64,000 nt of DNA from Gari tellinella (lineage: Eukaryota > Mollusca > Bivalvia > Cardiida > Psammobiidae): contig OV277870.1 in NCBI GenBank assembly GCA_922989275.2, positions 41,350,356-41,414,355 on the forward strand, written 5' to 3'. Numbering within the stretch: position 1 is the stretch's first letter; each line of letters opens with the position of its first letter. A program made the translations under genes and the position numbers. The notes under the pieces were generated by a model, which was not told the DNA's origin, searched no databases, and saw only the letters and a program-made list of their open reading frames with translations. Below are positions 11,341 to 23,610 of this stretch, in pieces.

Positions 11341-12601
11341 GAGGCAAAGAACAGCATCTTGCTGAAAATTACAGACCAGTGTCATTAACATCAGTTATTT
11401 GTAAAATTTTAGAACACATAATATGCAGACACCTAATGATACACCTCGAAAACAACAAAATCCTTACAAACCTGAACCATGGATTCCAAACAGGCTACTC
11501 CTGTGAGACACAACTCCTAACTACACTAAATGACTTCCTCCAAGAACATGACAAGGGGAACCAGACAGACGTCGCCATTTTAGATTTCTCTAAGGCCTTT
11601 GACACCGTACCTCACGACAAACTACTTTATAATTATAAATTACGACAATACCGAGTCCAAGGAAGTATTCATACCTGGCTGACCAATTTCCTGACCACTC
11701 GTAAAATGCGAACCATTGTGGAAGGGGATCAGTCGGGTGAAACATCAGTGGACTCCGGAGTCCCCCAAGGAACTGTTCTTGGCCCAATCCTGTTCCTTTG
11801 TCACATAAATGACCTCCCAGACTGTGTGAAATCATCTGTTAGACTGTTTGCAGATGACTGCCTACTGTACCGGACAATCAAAAGTAGTACAGACCAAGAA
11901 AAACTACAGACAGACCTAAATAGCTTAGAAACATGGGCACGCAAATGGGGCATGAGATTAAATACAAAGAAATGCTACATACTCTCCATAAACAAAAAGA
12001 TAACCAAATTCTAAAATAACCACTTTCTACAAGAGGTACAAGATAATCCGTATCTAGTAGGGATACAGATATCCAAATACCTCAAATGGAATGTGCACAT
12101 AAACAATGTATGTAAGAAAGCTAATTACACACTTGGATTCCTTAGAAGAAACCTTAGAAACGTACCCGAAAAATGCAGAAAAACAGCATACATTTCAGTA
12201 GTACGATCAATAATGGAGTATGGAGCAACAATCTGGAATCCTTACCTCAAAGGGGACATCGACAAACTAGAACAAATTCAAAACCGAGCAATCAGATTTA
12301 TAACAAAGAACTACAAAGACAGAGAGACACGGGCTATCACCAAAATGAGAGAACAGCTGGAACTAGAGACCCTTGAAGACAGGAGACTAAGCCTTCGTTT
12401 AATACTCATGTACAAGGTAGTAGAAGGTCTAGTACCAGCTCTACCAACACAAACATTTATCAAACTGGCAAAACCAAAAAGAAAGCTACTAAATTTAAAG
12501 ATTACAGTACGAATAATATAATCGAAAACCAGGTATGCAACAACACAAGAGGACTCACAGTCCCAAATAGCAAAACCCCACAGTACAGACATTCCATCTT
12601 T
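11341..12601 (+). pseudogene. Non-LTR retrotransposon reverse transcriptase, truncated and frameshifted
   Basis: The frame from about 11361 to 12014 has RT blocks: AENYRPVSLTSVICKILE, NHGFQTGYSCETQLL, AILDFSKAFDTVPHDKLL, SGVPQGTVLGPILF, and the catalytic FADD at 11847-11858. The reading is broken at about 12014 and resumes in another frame (12093-12521) with NYTLGFLRRNL and EYGATIWNPY, typical of the Jockey/CR1-group C-terminus. The 5' part and endonuclease are missing. It is interrupted at 12609 by a hAT-like insertion; the 3' coding end lies at 15434-15547. Confidence 0.85.
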
Positions 12602-13544
12602 GTAGACACTAGAGGTGGGTACCGCGGAAAATAAAAAACCACGGTGTACCACGGTTTTTAGATAAATACCACGGTATGTACCACGGTTAACCGCCAATTA
12701 AACCTTATTAACTATCAAATAGACAGGGTGGGATATGACCGTAGCTCATAGAGCTGGGTACTGAATGTTCACGTTCAAGCAATAAAAATATCAACGAGTA
12801 ACTGCCCACAAACAGTTGTAACTATCAAACTGTTTCTGAAATACAACTTTAAAAAATCATCAAACCCAACTATTTACGTTGAACACCCATCACCGTGAAT
12901 GAATGGATTTGTCATTCTATCTATTTCTACGTATAGATAACGCCGGACTTCACTTTCATTTATTATCGGCAGTGGGGTTTCTTTCTTCATTACATGCACG
13001 AACACAAATGACAACGTAATAAGAACTCATGCAAAATAAACAAAAGAATGGTTGTCAATTTTATTTAACCTTGTTTTATGGCGAAACCCGACGTCAATCT
13101 ATCAAAAGTCTGCTTTGGCTGTCATTCATTTGTTTGTTATTTTCCAAACAATGAATGTATCAACTGTACGACAAATACGATTGGTCAAATATCCGGCTGT
13201 TTACTGTAGGTAGTGCAACATAACCAATCAGCAAGCGTTTCTCATAGGCAACGTCATTCGGTGAGAATCGGATGTTATCGTTGTAAAAGTAAGTAATCTC
13301 CTTAATTGTACAATCGAAGCTTTGAAGCTCGGTCAAAAACAACCACTTCAGATACGATTTAAAACGAGAGCACCGCAAACGGGTGCTGGACGCTCGACTT
13401 TCATATACTTGAGACGGCTATATTTTTCAAACTTAAAGAATGTGTATGGGTGTTTAATGCCCTATTGATCATAGAAGTTTGTAAGCAACAACAACTTAAA
13501 CATACTTGGACAGTCTACATTCCACTTAAAGTAAACTATAAGTC

Positions 13545-14893
13545 AAAAGAAGGACAATATCTTTGCCTGCTTTACCTGCCTTGTTGTAATGCGTTGCCCT
13601 TTTGAAACTAAACAAGTATTCAAATATATTGGAAGTTTGAAATTAATAACTTTCTACGGTTACTGAATAATTTCATATACAAATTCTTAGTCAAACAAGG
13701 GCAATTACTCTGCAATGACAAATCCCATGGTTATCTGCTGTGTTGAAAGGTGATGCCCTTTTGAAACTGAACAAGCATTAAAAGTTTCAAGTTAATACCT
13801 ATGGTAATTATTGAGAAATTTCAATTTACAAGTTTTATGTAAATAAAAACAAGGGCAATAACTCTGAAATGGCAAATCCCCGGTCACCTTTCTTGTTTGA
13901 ATGAGTTGCCCTTTTTTTATAACACAAGTATTTAAAGTTTCAAGTTAAAACCTTTGACAGTTATTAAGATATTTCAATTTACAAGTTTTAAGTAAATAAA
14001 TCAAGGGCAATTACTCTGGAATCACAAATCACAGAGTAACCTACCTTGTTGTAATGAGTTGTCCTTTTGATACTTATCAGGTATTTAAAGTTTCAAGTTA
14101 ATATCTTTCATAGTTATTTAGATATGTTAATTTACAATTTTTAAGTAAAATAAAACATGGGCCATAACTCTGTAATGACAAATCCCTGGATTACCTGCCT
14201 TGTTGTAATGAGTTGCCCTTTTGATACTAAACAACTATTCCAAGTTTCAAATGGATACCTTTGATAGTTATTGAGATATGTTAATTTATATTTTTTAAGT
14301 AAATAAAACAGGGGCAATAAATCTGGAATGGCAAATCCTAGGGTTACCTGCCTTGTTGAAATGAGTTGCTCTTTTGATACTAAATAACTATTCAAAGTTT
14401 CAAATGGATACCCCTGATAGTTATTGAGATATGTTAATTTATAATATTTAAGTAAATAAAACAAGGGCAATAACTCTGAAATGACAAATCCCTGGATTAC
14501 CTGCCTTGTTGTAATGAGTTGCCCTTTTGATACTTAACAACTATTCCAAGTTTCAAATGGATACCTTTGATAGTTATTGAGATATGTTAATTTATAATTT
14601 TTAAGTAAATAAAATAGGGGCAATAACTCTGAATTAACAAATCCCAGGGTTACCTGCCTTATTGTAATGAGTTGCCCTTTTGATACTAAACAACTATTCC
14701 AAGTTTCAAATGGATACCTTTGATAGTTATTGAGATATGTTACTTTATAATTTTTAAGTAAATAAAACAAGGGCAATAACTCTGAAATGACAAATCCCAG
14801 GGTTACCTGTCTTGTTGTAATGAGTTGCCCTTTTAATACTGAACAACTATTCCAAGTTTCAAATGGATACCCCTGATAGTTATTGAGAAATGG
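13545..14893. repeat. Satellite-like tandem array, about 154-bp unit, about 9 copies
   Basis: Each unit carries AAGGGCAATAACTCTGAAAT, TTACCTGCCTTGTTGTAATG and GAGTTGCCCTTTTGATAC. The GAGTTGCCC landmark recurs near 13593, 13750, 13902, 14056, 14212, 14366, 14518, 14670 and 14823. Inner units are most alike, outer ones decayed. Minus-strand frames across it merely translate the repeat. Confidence 0.85.
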
Positions 14894-14927
14894 ACTCTTA
14901 CAAAAACCTTAAGCAAAAAACTTAACC

Positions 14928-15016
14928 GACGCAGACGCTGACGCAGACGCTGACGCAGACGCAGACGCAGACGACAGGGTGACGACAATAGCTCGACTTT
15001 TTGAAAAAGTCGAGCT
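14928..15016. repeat. GACGCA microsatellite and terminal hairpin
   Basis: Hexamer-like GACGCA/GACGCT repeats (14928-14976) are followed by the hairpin AGCTCGACTTTTT / AAAAAGTCGAGCT (14990-15016). This combination commonly ends bivalve GGGCAATAACTCTG repeats. Confidence 0.75.
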
Positions 15017-15433
15017 AATGATCATTTCAGTTGACAGTCGGTTGATAATGATAAAAATAGCCTGTATTAAATAATTGCAGCCTAATTAGGAATTAAACTT
15101 TACGAGAATAGGGATTTTTTGTTGACAATATCACATTGAGAATGGGTCTATTGGCATGATGGGGGATAACGTCAGAAGATCTGAATCGGGACGAAAGTAT
15201 CCTCCGAGTCTAACAAGGATAAACACTTCCAAAATTTAATGTATTTTATCAAGCTTAGGCTTTAGTTTCATCTTAAATCATACTATTTTTATTAATTGTC
15301 CGTTTTTTATTCAATAAAAAACATCTATAAAATTACAAGTAAAAAACCGGTCTTCTCGGAAAAAACCATGGTTCGTACCACGGCCGTTTCGTACCGTGGT
15401 TTACCGGTGCACCGGTTAAACCGCACACCTCTA

Positions 15434-15547
15434 GTAGACACTATGATGCAGTGGAACAAACTGCCAGACAGCACAGTGCATGCTGATTCCGTAGAGGCTA
15501 CGAGATCATCGCCAATAAAATGGCGTCTCTTCACATCCGTCGTGTAA
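15434..15547 (+). pseudogene. 3' end of the LINE split by the hAT-like element
   Basis: Reads VDTMMQWNKLPDSTVHADSV, the usual end of Jockey/CR1-like ORF2 proteins. It joins in sense to the RYRHSIF-like sequence before 12601 once the insertion and one copy of GTAGACAC are removed. Confidence 0.75.
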
Positions 15548-16580
15548 AAGCCTTTAAGTTTATAGGATTCTACGACGTACTATATTCAGATTCAGAAAAT
15601 GTATAGAGCATCGAGAAATGTTATTGTGCAAGCTTCTGGATGATCATGATCACAGTCGAACAATGTTTTGACGGGATTAACAAAAAAACCAAAAAACATA
15701 TCGCTCGAGTTTTTTCTTGCCCCGTTGGGAGACCACCAGGATATTGCCTATTTGTATGAGTGTGAATTTGGCGCAGTGCTAGTGGGTGTTAAAGTCCAGT
15801 GAACATTGATTCCTGATGGCTTATCTCAGTAGCCTGCCTTGTGAGGGTAGGCTAGCTAGCCGTCTGGTTCCGGACGGCTTGCCACTGTCGACTAAAAAAT
15901 TGGTTGTTAGACACTCTAGCCATCTGCTTCCTATATTGAAGCGAATGTCATTTTTACCGTTATTTACACGATCCGCTTATACACTTCGGATTTATTTTTT
16001 TTTCTCCTTAAGATTTAGAACTATTACGATCGGCACCTGGGACGAAACGGAGTACATGTGTATTTATCCACATTTGCGCGTATCTTGCACAAATCTCAAT
16101 CAATGGCGACTAGATGATACGCTTCTACATATCTTAGAAATGTAATGAAAATATTTTATTACCTTATTCTTGATATTCTTGTATCGTTTAATGTTTTTGT
16201 CATCAAAACATGTCTTTTTGACTTTACCCGACGTTTGTTTTCACTTTTGAAGTTCCCGCTGTAGCCAATCAAAATCAAGCAAAAATGGACATGACAAAAT
16301 TCATTAGAATGCATAGAGGTTTTATCGACATGGTCACCCCATTTTTCATTTTTGTTATCTTTTTTGTTATTTTTCAAATAATCATCAACATTTTGTTTAT
16401 AAATTTAAATTTTAAATCATGAAAGCGATTTAAAAAAATTATGTCAAACCTTATGGGCACATGAAACACAGAATTATACATTCTTGTATAATTCCGTGCA
16501 TGAAATTCATCTTTTGACATTGTGAGGATGTTAGACCATGGAATTATACACACATGTGTGTATAATTCTGTGGTTAGGCT
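15548..16580. other. No gene recognised; contains AT-rich palindromes
   Basis: A plus-strand frame of 109 codons at 15816-16145 has no recognisable features and no splice context. Palindromes at 16471-16494 and 16541-16568 share the arm GAATTATACA. Confidence 0.4.
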
Positions 16581-18768
16581 CGGGGCTGCCATTTCGCCGA
16601 ATTTTCTGAAAGCTTAGATTTTTAGCTCAATTGGCACGAAGTGCCAAGGTGAGCTATTAGGATCGCTGAATGTCCGTCGTCTGTCCGTCCACAATTGTTC
16701 GTTAAAACTCTAGCGGCTAAAAGTTTCATTGGATCTTCATGAAACTTGATGACAATGTTTGTCTTATTGAAATCTAGGCCAAGCTCGATTGTGGGTCATT
16801 TCCGGCCAAAAACTAGGTCACTAGGTCAAATCATAGACAAACCTTGTATAAAACACTCCAGAGACTACACATTTCATTAGATCTTCATGAAACTTGATGA
16901 CAATGGTAATCTTGATGAAATCTAGGTCAAGTTTAAATGTGGGTCATGTGACTCATGTCCGGTCAAAAACTAGGTCAAATCATAGAAAAACCTTGTTAAC
17001 ACTCTAGAAGCTACAAATCTAATTTGATCTTGATGAAACTTGGTCAAAATATTGGCCTCATTGATATCTAGGTCAAGTTTGAATGTGGGTCATGTCCGTC
17101 AAAAACTACGTCACTAGGTCAAATCATAAACAAGAGACCCAGAGGGTCACATTTCGCTCACCTGAGGACACAGTACCATAGAATCTGACTGGGCAAGACA
17201 ACATTTTGATATAGCTATGACCCAGGTGCCATAATTTGATCTTGGTAGAGGACCACAATGCGAAACTACATGTCAGATATTAATGATCTGGGCCTTACGG
17301 TTTAAGAGAAGAAGATTTTTAAATGTTTTCCTATGAAAAACTGATAAGCCCGAGGGCGGGGCCATTTTTGGCCCGGGGTCATAATTTGAACAATCTTGGT
17401 AGAGGACCACAAGGCAAAGCTATATGTCAAATATTAAAGATCTGGGCCTTACAGTTTCAGAGAAGAAGATTTTTAAAGGTTTTCCTATATAAGTCTATGT
17501 AAAACTGATAAGCCCCGGGGCGGGGCCAATTTTGACTCGGGGTCATAATTTGAACAATCTTGGTAGAGGACCATATGGCAAAGCTACATGTCAAATATTA
17601 ATGATCTAGGCCATACAGTTTCTGAGGAGAAGATTTTTAAAGGTTTTCCTAAGAAAAACTGATAAGCCCCAGGGCGGGGCCATTTTTGGCCCCAGGGTCA
17701 AACTTAGATCATTAGGTATTACCGTAATGATACATACCAAATATCAAAGGTCTGGGCCTTTGGGTTTCTGAGAAGAAGATTTTTTAAGATTTTCTTATGC
17801 ATTAAAAGTTGTCTATATGGTCATGTTAGCAAATCTGGTCCAAAAGCAAGGGGAATAACTCTAGCCAAAAACTTTGAACAAGATTTCGTTCCACCTTGTC
17901 ACTGATGCTTCTGACAAAGTTTGGTTGAAATCGAGTCAGTGGTTTCAGAGGAGATGTTGTTTGAAAATGTGGACGGATGACGGACGGAATGGTATCAAAA
18001 TAGCTCATCCTGAGCCTATGGCTCAGGTGAGCTAAAAACCTTGTTAACACTCTATAGAGACTACAAATCTCATTAGATCTTGATGAAACTTATTCAAAAT
18101 GTTTGCCTCATAAATATCTAGGTCATGTTCGAATGTGGGCTATGTCCTGCTAAAAACTAGGTCACTAGGTCAAATCATAGAAAAAACATTGTTAACACTC
18201 TAGGGGCTACAAATTTCATTAGATCTTCATGAAACTTGTTCACATTGTTCGACTTATTGATATCTAGGTCAAGTTTGAATGTGGGTCATGTCTGTTAAAA
18301 AACAAGGTCATTGGATCAAATCATGAAAATACATTGTTTACACTCTAGAAGCTACATATCTCATTTGATATTGATGAAACTTGGTCAAATTGTTTGCCTT
18401 ATTAAAATCAAGGCTGCCGTTGAATATGGGTCAAATCTAGGTCACTATAGGTAAAATTTTACATGGTGTACCAGGTGAGCGATATAGGGCCATAGTGGCC
18501 CTTGTTCGTAATTTCTCCCCACCTACAGATTTTTCCGAAATTTTTGGATTTCTGCTTTTACTTTTAAAATTTGGAATTTTATGCGTTTTTTACCAAGGAA
18601 ACATTGATATGAGTGTCAAACAGTTTAGATCCAGATCAGACACCGTGTTAAATGGCGTCTGATATGGTTCCAAACTGTTTGCATAATTATGTTAGCCTCG
18701 CAGCGAAAGGGTTAAAGGAACGATTCCCAAAATCTTAGGATTTTTATGAACAACTTATGGTAGCCCTG
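16581..18768. mobile_element. hAT-like CAGGGCTGCCAT element filled by nested repeats
   Basis: Outer ends read GGGGCTGCCATTTCGCCG and ATGGTAGCCCTG. Between about 16618 and 18512 lies a long bivalve-type repeat that starts TAGCTCAATTGGCACGAAGT and ends AGGGCCATAGTGGCCCTTG, made of ~125 bp units (TAGATCTTCATGAAACTTGA, TCTAGGTCAAGTTTGAATGT). That repeat is itself split at about 17132-18037 by another one bounded by CAAGAGACCCAGAGGGTCAC and CCTATGGCTCAGGTGAGCTA. A C/E-type hairpin (about 18612-18683) sits in the right part. Confidence 0.65.
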
Positions 18769-18869
18769 TAGACCATGATGCCACGATTAGGTTGATGTAA
18801 AAAATATCCTGGATATGGAAGTTTGATGACAAATTCTGACATCCTGCAAGGAACAGGCTTTAACGGTAA

Positions 18870-19515
18870 ACCTTAACCCTAAAGGTCAAGGTCGCCAAAT
18901 TGCAGTGCACCGTTGTCTACTCATTGAGCCGTATCAGCATATGAAGTTTCGTGACCGCTGGTGCAGTCGTTTGCTCAGTACAGACTTTAAGGCAAAACCT
19001 TAATGTTGACCCTAGAGGTCACTGTCAAGGGTTAAAGTCACCAAACTGGGATGCATCATGGTCTACTCATTGAGATGCATCAGCATGTGAAGTTTCGAGA
19101 CCAAAAGTGCTGTCGTTTGCTCAGAATAGACTTCAATGTAAAACCTCAACGTTGACCCTAGAGGTCAAGGCCAAAGGTCAAGGTCACCTATTAAACTGCA
19201 GTGCATCATGGTCTACTCATTGAGGCAAATTAGCATATGAAGTTTGATGACAGTTACAAGGTGCAGTGGTTTGCTCAGAACAGACTTTAACGCAAAACCT
19301 TAATGTTGACCCTAGAGGCCAAGGCCAAACGTCAAGAAACTGCAGTGCATCATGGACTACTCATTGAGGCGAAGCAGCATATTAAGTTTGGTGACTGTAG
19401 GTGCAGTAGTTTGCTCAGAACAGACTTTACTGCGGTGCAACATGGTCTACTCATTGAGACACATCAGCGTATGAAGTTTCGTGACTTTGGGTGCAGTAGT
19501 TTGCTTAGTTTATGA
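18870..19515. repeat. Tandem array, about 125-bp unit, about 5 copies
   Basis: Landmarks GCAGTGCATCATGGTCTACT, GTTTGCTCAGAACAGACTTT and AATGTTGACCCTAGAGGTCA repeat through the block, with later units shortened. It ends in GACGCGGACGCCAACGACAG, like other bivalve array repeats here. Confidence 0.75.
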
Positions 19516-19614
19516 TATCAAGTCTGGACGCGGACGCCAACGACAGGGGTATAGCATAAGTCCCTCTTACTTTGTGGAGGTGAGCTATGAATGTGGAGCT
19601 CATTCTATCATGTA

Positions 19615-19865
19615 TTAACCCTTTACTCTATATATGTGTGTTTACACCTGTAATTTTTTCCTCCACTGAAGAAAAAAAATCCCCTTTATGCAGTCATTAA
19701 TATGCAGTATAATATATAGTTTGCTATATCCTAGCAGTTGATAGCTTAAAACAGGCTGAAAGTAAAGCAAAATGCACTTTTAGGCACATTCTGCTTTACT
19801 TCCAATCTGTTTTAAGAGGTAACCTGCTTTCAAAATTAGAAATAAGATATTGAGTACATGTAAAA
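19615..19865. mobile_element. B element, right end decayed
   Basis: TTAACCCTTTACTCTATATA start; hairpin at about 19745-19817 with apex CACTTTTAGGCACA. The right TTAA end is lost. Confidence 0.6.
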
Positions 19866-19963
19866 GGAAGAAACTCAAAATAATTTTTTCTGTACATGCT
19901 GCAAAACACTTCTTCTAATGGACAATTCTAGTTTCCAATTTATACTTAAAAATAGTAAATTCA

Positions 19964-20104
19964 TACCAGTGTTTTATTGTGGCAATAAAACATGGGTAGG
20001 AGTTGAGATGCGTAGTAATTAAATCACTCGACTGAAGGCCGAGTGATTTAATTATCAGCATCTCAACGACTACCCTTGTTTTATTGCACGATAAAACACT
20101 GGTA
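19964..20104. mobile_element. Long-hairpin MITE, TACCAGTGTTTTATTG ends
   Basis: Outer arms TACCAGTGTTTTATTGTGGC and GCACGATAAAACACTGGTA; inner arms GTTGAGATGC/GCATCTCAAC and AATTAAATCACTCG/CGAGTGATTTAATT. Confidence 0.7.
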
Positions 20105-20320
20105 TCAATCTAACACTTCAATTTAACCAGGTTAACCACAATTTGCACCGACGCAACAGCGCTATATTTCTTGGCGTACACATTTTTGAAGCCATATGAC
20201 GTCAAGTTAAGACGTTATAGCGTGCGAGTGTTTGATTGAGAATTTAAAACACAGATACGTTCCTTCTTTATTTACATAGAGACATGCGCGAAGTGTGCGA
20301 GAATAATCCATATTTGACTT

Positions 20321-20561
20321 TTAACCCTTACAACCCTAAATATATCTGTGAGTATTTGTTATCCTTTTGGACTCTTCCAGTACATGTTTTTTTAACCAGT
20401 CTACTGCTGCAGTTTTGGTAGGAAAACAAAAAGTAATGAAAATATCAAACAGTGCAGACCCTGATCAGAGGGCTCCTATAGGAGCCCTCTGATCAGGGTC
20501 TACACTGTTTGCACAAGTAATCAGTAATCTCTGCAGAGGGCTATAGGGTTGAAAGGGTTAA
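20321..20561. mobile_element. A element, perfect core hairpin
   Basis: TTAACCCTTACAACCC to TGAAAGGGTTAA. Core arms CAAACAGTGCAGACCCTGAT and complement pair fully around GGGCTCCTATAGGAGCCC. A partial second A copy follows (about 20575-20705). Confidence 0.8.
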
Positions 20562-20713
20562 GGATTGATTTTGACATGACAAACAGTGCAGACCTTGATC
20601 AGAGCCCTCTAAGCTGGGTCTACACTGTTCGCATAAGACAAGTGTACTCTTCACAGCTACACTGTTTGATTCTAAGTACATGTATCTGTGTGACTAGGAT
20701 TCAAAAGGACAAC

Positions 20714-20957
20714 TTAACCCATTACCCCATAAATATGCCTTTACACGCCTTGAAGATATTCCACTGAAGAAAATATTTTCACTTTATACAGTCTTGAATA
20801 TGTGCCATATAAATGTTTTCTATATTCTATATGGTTGCTTAAAACAGGTTGCAAGTAAAGCAGAATGCGCCTTAAGGCTCATTCTGCTTCACTCTCAACC
20901 TGCTTCAAGTGGTCACCCTTCTTCAACACTAAAACAGGCTACGGGGTTATGGGTTAA
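20714..20957. mobile_element. B element
   Basis: TTAACCCATTACCCCATAA to TTATGGGTTAA; arms AAAACAGGTTGCAAGTAAAG and a diverged CTTCACTCTCAACCTGCTTC, apex GCGCCTTAAGGCTC. Confidence 0.75.
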
Positions 20958-21174
20958 TATACATGAAAGGTAAAATAATGCAGAACACTCCGACCGGAGT
21001 GTTCAAAATGATATTTACCCTGCATTAATCAGTCATCTGTCTTTTTAGTTTATAAATTGAAGAGAGGTACAATCTTATAAATTAATACGAAAGAGATCCA
21101 GTTTCCAATTATAAATAAGTCTAGTCCAATTTTGGATAATAAGGGTTAGTTTTTGCAATATATGGCAACAGGAC

Positions 21175-21242
21175 AAACAGTGCAGACCCTGATCAAAGGG
21201 CTCCTCTAGGATCCCTTTGATCTGGGTCTACACTGTTTGCAT
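21175..21242. repeat. A-type hairpin in a decayed A element
   Basis: ACAAACAGTGCAGACCCTGA / GGTCTACACTGTTTGC around GGGCTCCTCTAGGATCCC. The surrounding A sequence runs from about 21100 to 21335 without clean TTAA ends. Confidence 0.6.
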
Positions 21243-21339
21243 AGGAGTCCTTTGATATGGGTATTTACTGTTTGCACAAGACAAGTGTACTCTTTATAGG
21301 TACACTGTTTGTAAAGAGCGAGTATACTAGTTGCTAGGG

Positions 21340-21389
21340 TTCCATACCTGAAACTGATGCTCTACCAACTGAGCTAACCAGGCAAACCC
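21340..21389 (-). tRNA. tRNA 5'-half-like pseudogene
   Basis: On the minus strand, GCCTGGTTAGCTCAGTTGG followed by TAGAGCATCAG is a clean D-arm/A-box half of a tRNA. The anticodon arm is unclear and the T arm is absent, so it is a fragment, probably retroposed. Confidence 0.35.
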
Positions 21390-21871
21390 TAATGTTAATT
21401 CCCGGCAGGGACATTTATAAATAAACATAACCAAGAGCAACATAGCTTAAATATTTATTTCCCATTATTGTTATCAATCACAAGTTTTTATCATGCAATA
21501 ATAACTGATACTTCCCATTACTTGGTACTTTGAGAAGAAAGTAAACCATATCAGTTTTAGTTTAAAAAATATTTATTCCTCCACTAAAGAAAATAGTTCC
21601 AGTTTATATCATCATTAATATGTAAGGCAATACATATTTTTTATATTCTAGCACATGGTAGCTTAAGGCAGGCTGAGAGTAAAGCAGAATGCAGTCAACG
21701 CACCATAAGGTTTATGTTCTGTTTTACTTTCAACCTGCTTTAAGTGGTCACATTTCTTCAAAACTAAAGCAGGCTATGGAGTGAAGTGTATAGACAAATA
21801 GGTACTTAAAGAAAAGCAAAAGTAATACAGAAAGTTTGCAAATATAGCCTTTGAACATAAAATTTTGATCA

Positions 21872-22112
21872 TTAACCCTTTTCCTCATAGGAGCGCCTTT
21901 TAGCGCATTAAATATATTCATCCACTGAATAAAGTAGCTCCAATTTATACAGTTATAAATATGAATTCTAAGAAGTAATTTCTATATTCTAGTAATTAGC
22001 TTAAAGCAGACTGAAAGTAAAGCAGAATGCGCCTTCTGCTTTACTGTCAACCTGCTTTAAGTGGTTACCTATATTTTCAATGCTAGAAAAGAGCTATTGG
22101 GGAATGGGTTAA
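21872..22112. mobile_element. B element with shortened hairpin
   Basis: TTAACCCTTTTCCTCATAGG to GGGAATGGGTTAA. The apex is deleted so GCAGAATGCGCC runs straight into TTCTGCTTTACTG. Confidence 0.7.
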
Positions 22113-22159
22113 GTATTATCTGTCTTAACCAGTACACTGACTGTCATGACTTGACATAT

Positions 22160-22262
22160 TTGCAAACCATTTGGATCTAGATCAGATGCTGCACACTGCC
22201 TCTGATCCTAATCAGATGCTGAGTTACATAGTGTCTGATCAGGATCCAAACTGTCTGCAAAT
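22160..22262. repeat. E-type hairpin with internal duplication
   Basis: TGCAAACCATTTGGATCTAG pairs with GATCCAAACTGTCTGCA; the inner GATCAGATGCTGAGTTACA segment is partly duplicated. Confidence 0.55.
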
Positions 22263-22274
22263 ATTAATGTACAG

Positions 22275-22470
22275 CAGAACCTCTCTATTACGACCACTAA
22301 AAAGAAGGCTAATTGTCTGTATAAAAGACAGGTGACAGCTTAAATCAATGTGAAAGTGAAACAGAAAGCTCCTGTAGGAGCTTTCTGTTTCACTTTCACA
22401 TTGATTTAAGCAGTTGCCTGTCTTAAACGACTATTATTTGACACGTGAATACGTTAAGCTATCAACATCC
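22275..22470. mobile_element. F element (TA-type MITE), right end truncated
   Basis: CAGAACCTCTCTATTACGAC left end; perfect hairpin AGCTTAAATCAATGTGAAAG with its complement around AAAGCTCCTGTAGGAGCTTT (about 22335-22430). The right terminal repeat is broken. Confidence 0.6.
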
Positions 22471-22856
22471 ACAGATTGTGTATCCATCTTGATCTTGGTG
22501 GTTGCTTTACACCATTTTTACTTCATTACTTTTTTCTCAAATACCAAGCACAAGATTTTCAAACAACAGTACATGAACTGAACAATACAAATATCACCAA
22601 TAGCAACGCCACATAAACAATATTGCACATTTTCTTATTTCACATGGTGTATCCACCATTCTCAATACACATGTACCTCTTACAAAAACAGTCTTGCAAA
22701 CAAGTCTGAAACCAGACAAGAAACAGTCAACCTTTCTAGCGCTGAATATCCATACATAAAACCCACAATGGACTTTTAACAACTGAGTTATTACATCAGC
22801 TAATGAAATTTCCTCCTGGAAAGAGTACGGACCCATGTCAGAGAGTTCCTATAATA

Positions 22857-23190
22857 AAACAGTGCAGGCCATGATCAGACAGCTCCTTTAACTCATTATC
22901 CCCTGAAACTTCCTATGGACAATTCCAGTTTACAATAAAGAATGGTCCATTTAAGACAATTTAGGGTTGTTTTTAGCTCTTGTTTATAATACATTCCCAA
23001 ATTACAAACAGGGAAGACCCTGATCTGAGGGCTCCTGCAGGAGCCCTCTGATCAGGGACTTCAATGTTTGCATAGGACAAGTGTACTCTTCACAGGTATA
23101 TCTTTGGTAAAGGACGCATATATGCGTCAATAGGGCTCAATGAGTTGAAGGAGCTGTCTGATCATGGTCTTCACAGTTTTAAAAAAACAT
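22857..23190. mobile_element. A element nested in the apex of another A hairpin
   Basis: Outer arms CAGTGCAGGCCATGATCAGA and TCTGATCATGGTCTTCACAG are split by a complete A element (22888-23148) sitting at the outer apex TTAA; the right copy reads TTGA. The inner core ACCCTGATCTGAGGGCTCC is intact. Confidence 0.75.
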
Positions 23191-23375
23191 CAGTATATCA
23201 TGCTATATGGTAAAAGTGGGAGAGCGATAAACTCTTTCCTTTCTAGCCAACAGTACAAATCTTCTATATCCAACTGATGTAGCTACTGAAAGAAGTTACT
23301 TGTCATAAACAAAGGATTTTATGTATGAATATTCAACAGGGAAAGGATAACTCATTCACCACTGAAACTTTTAGT

Positions 23376-23610
23376 TTAACTCTTTGAACCCTAGTCACAC
23401 ATATAAGCGTCCTTTGCAAACAGTGTACCTGTGAGGGGTACACTTGTCCTATACAAACAGTGTAGACCCTGATCAGAGGGCTCCCTAAGGTCTACACTGT
23501 TTGTCATTTTGACATACATTTTGAAAATCAACCCTAAAAAGTCAAAAATGGACTAGACTAAATTGAAAATTAGAATTGTCCATTTGAGGTTTCAGGGAGG
23601 AAAGGGTTAA
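23376..23610. mobile_element. A element with shortened hairpin
   Basis: TTAACTCTTTGAACCC to GGAAAGGGTTAA. The second arm is reduced to AAGGTCTACACTGTTTG. A partial A copy lies at about 23696-23800. Confidence 0.7.

Larger units (their letters stand above)
12610..15433. mobile_element. hAT-like non-autonomous element, 2.8 kb, with internal satellite
   Basis: Flanked by perfect 8-bp direct repeats GTAGACAC (12602-12609 and 15434-15441), with TAGAGGTG/CACCTCTA ends. Subterminal parts are rich in CCACGG/CCGTGG motifs. I see no transposase. Inside is a nine-unit tandem array and a GACGCA microsatellite. Confidence 0.8.

Noticed and set aside
14141..14776. Minus-strand frames coding a repeated Tyr/Leu-rich peptide
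   Set aside because: They translate the 154-bp satellite; the period follows the DNA unit, frames break between units, and no gene context is present.
15816..16145. 109-codon plus-strand frame
   Set aside because: No recognisable domain and no splice context; composition is like the surrounding non-coding DNA.
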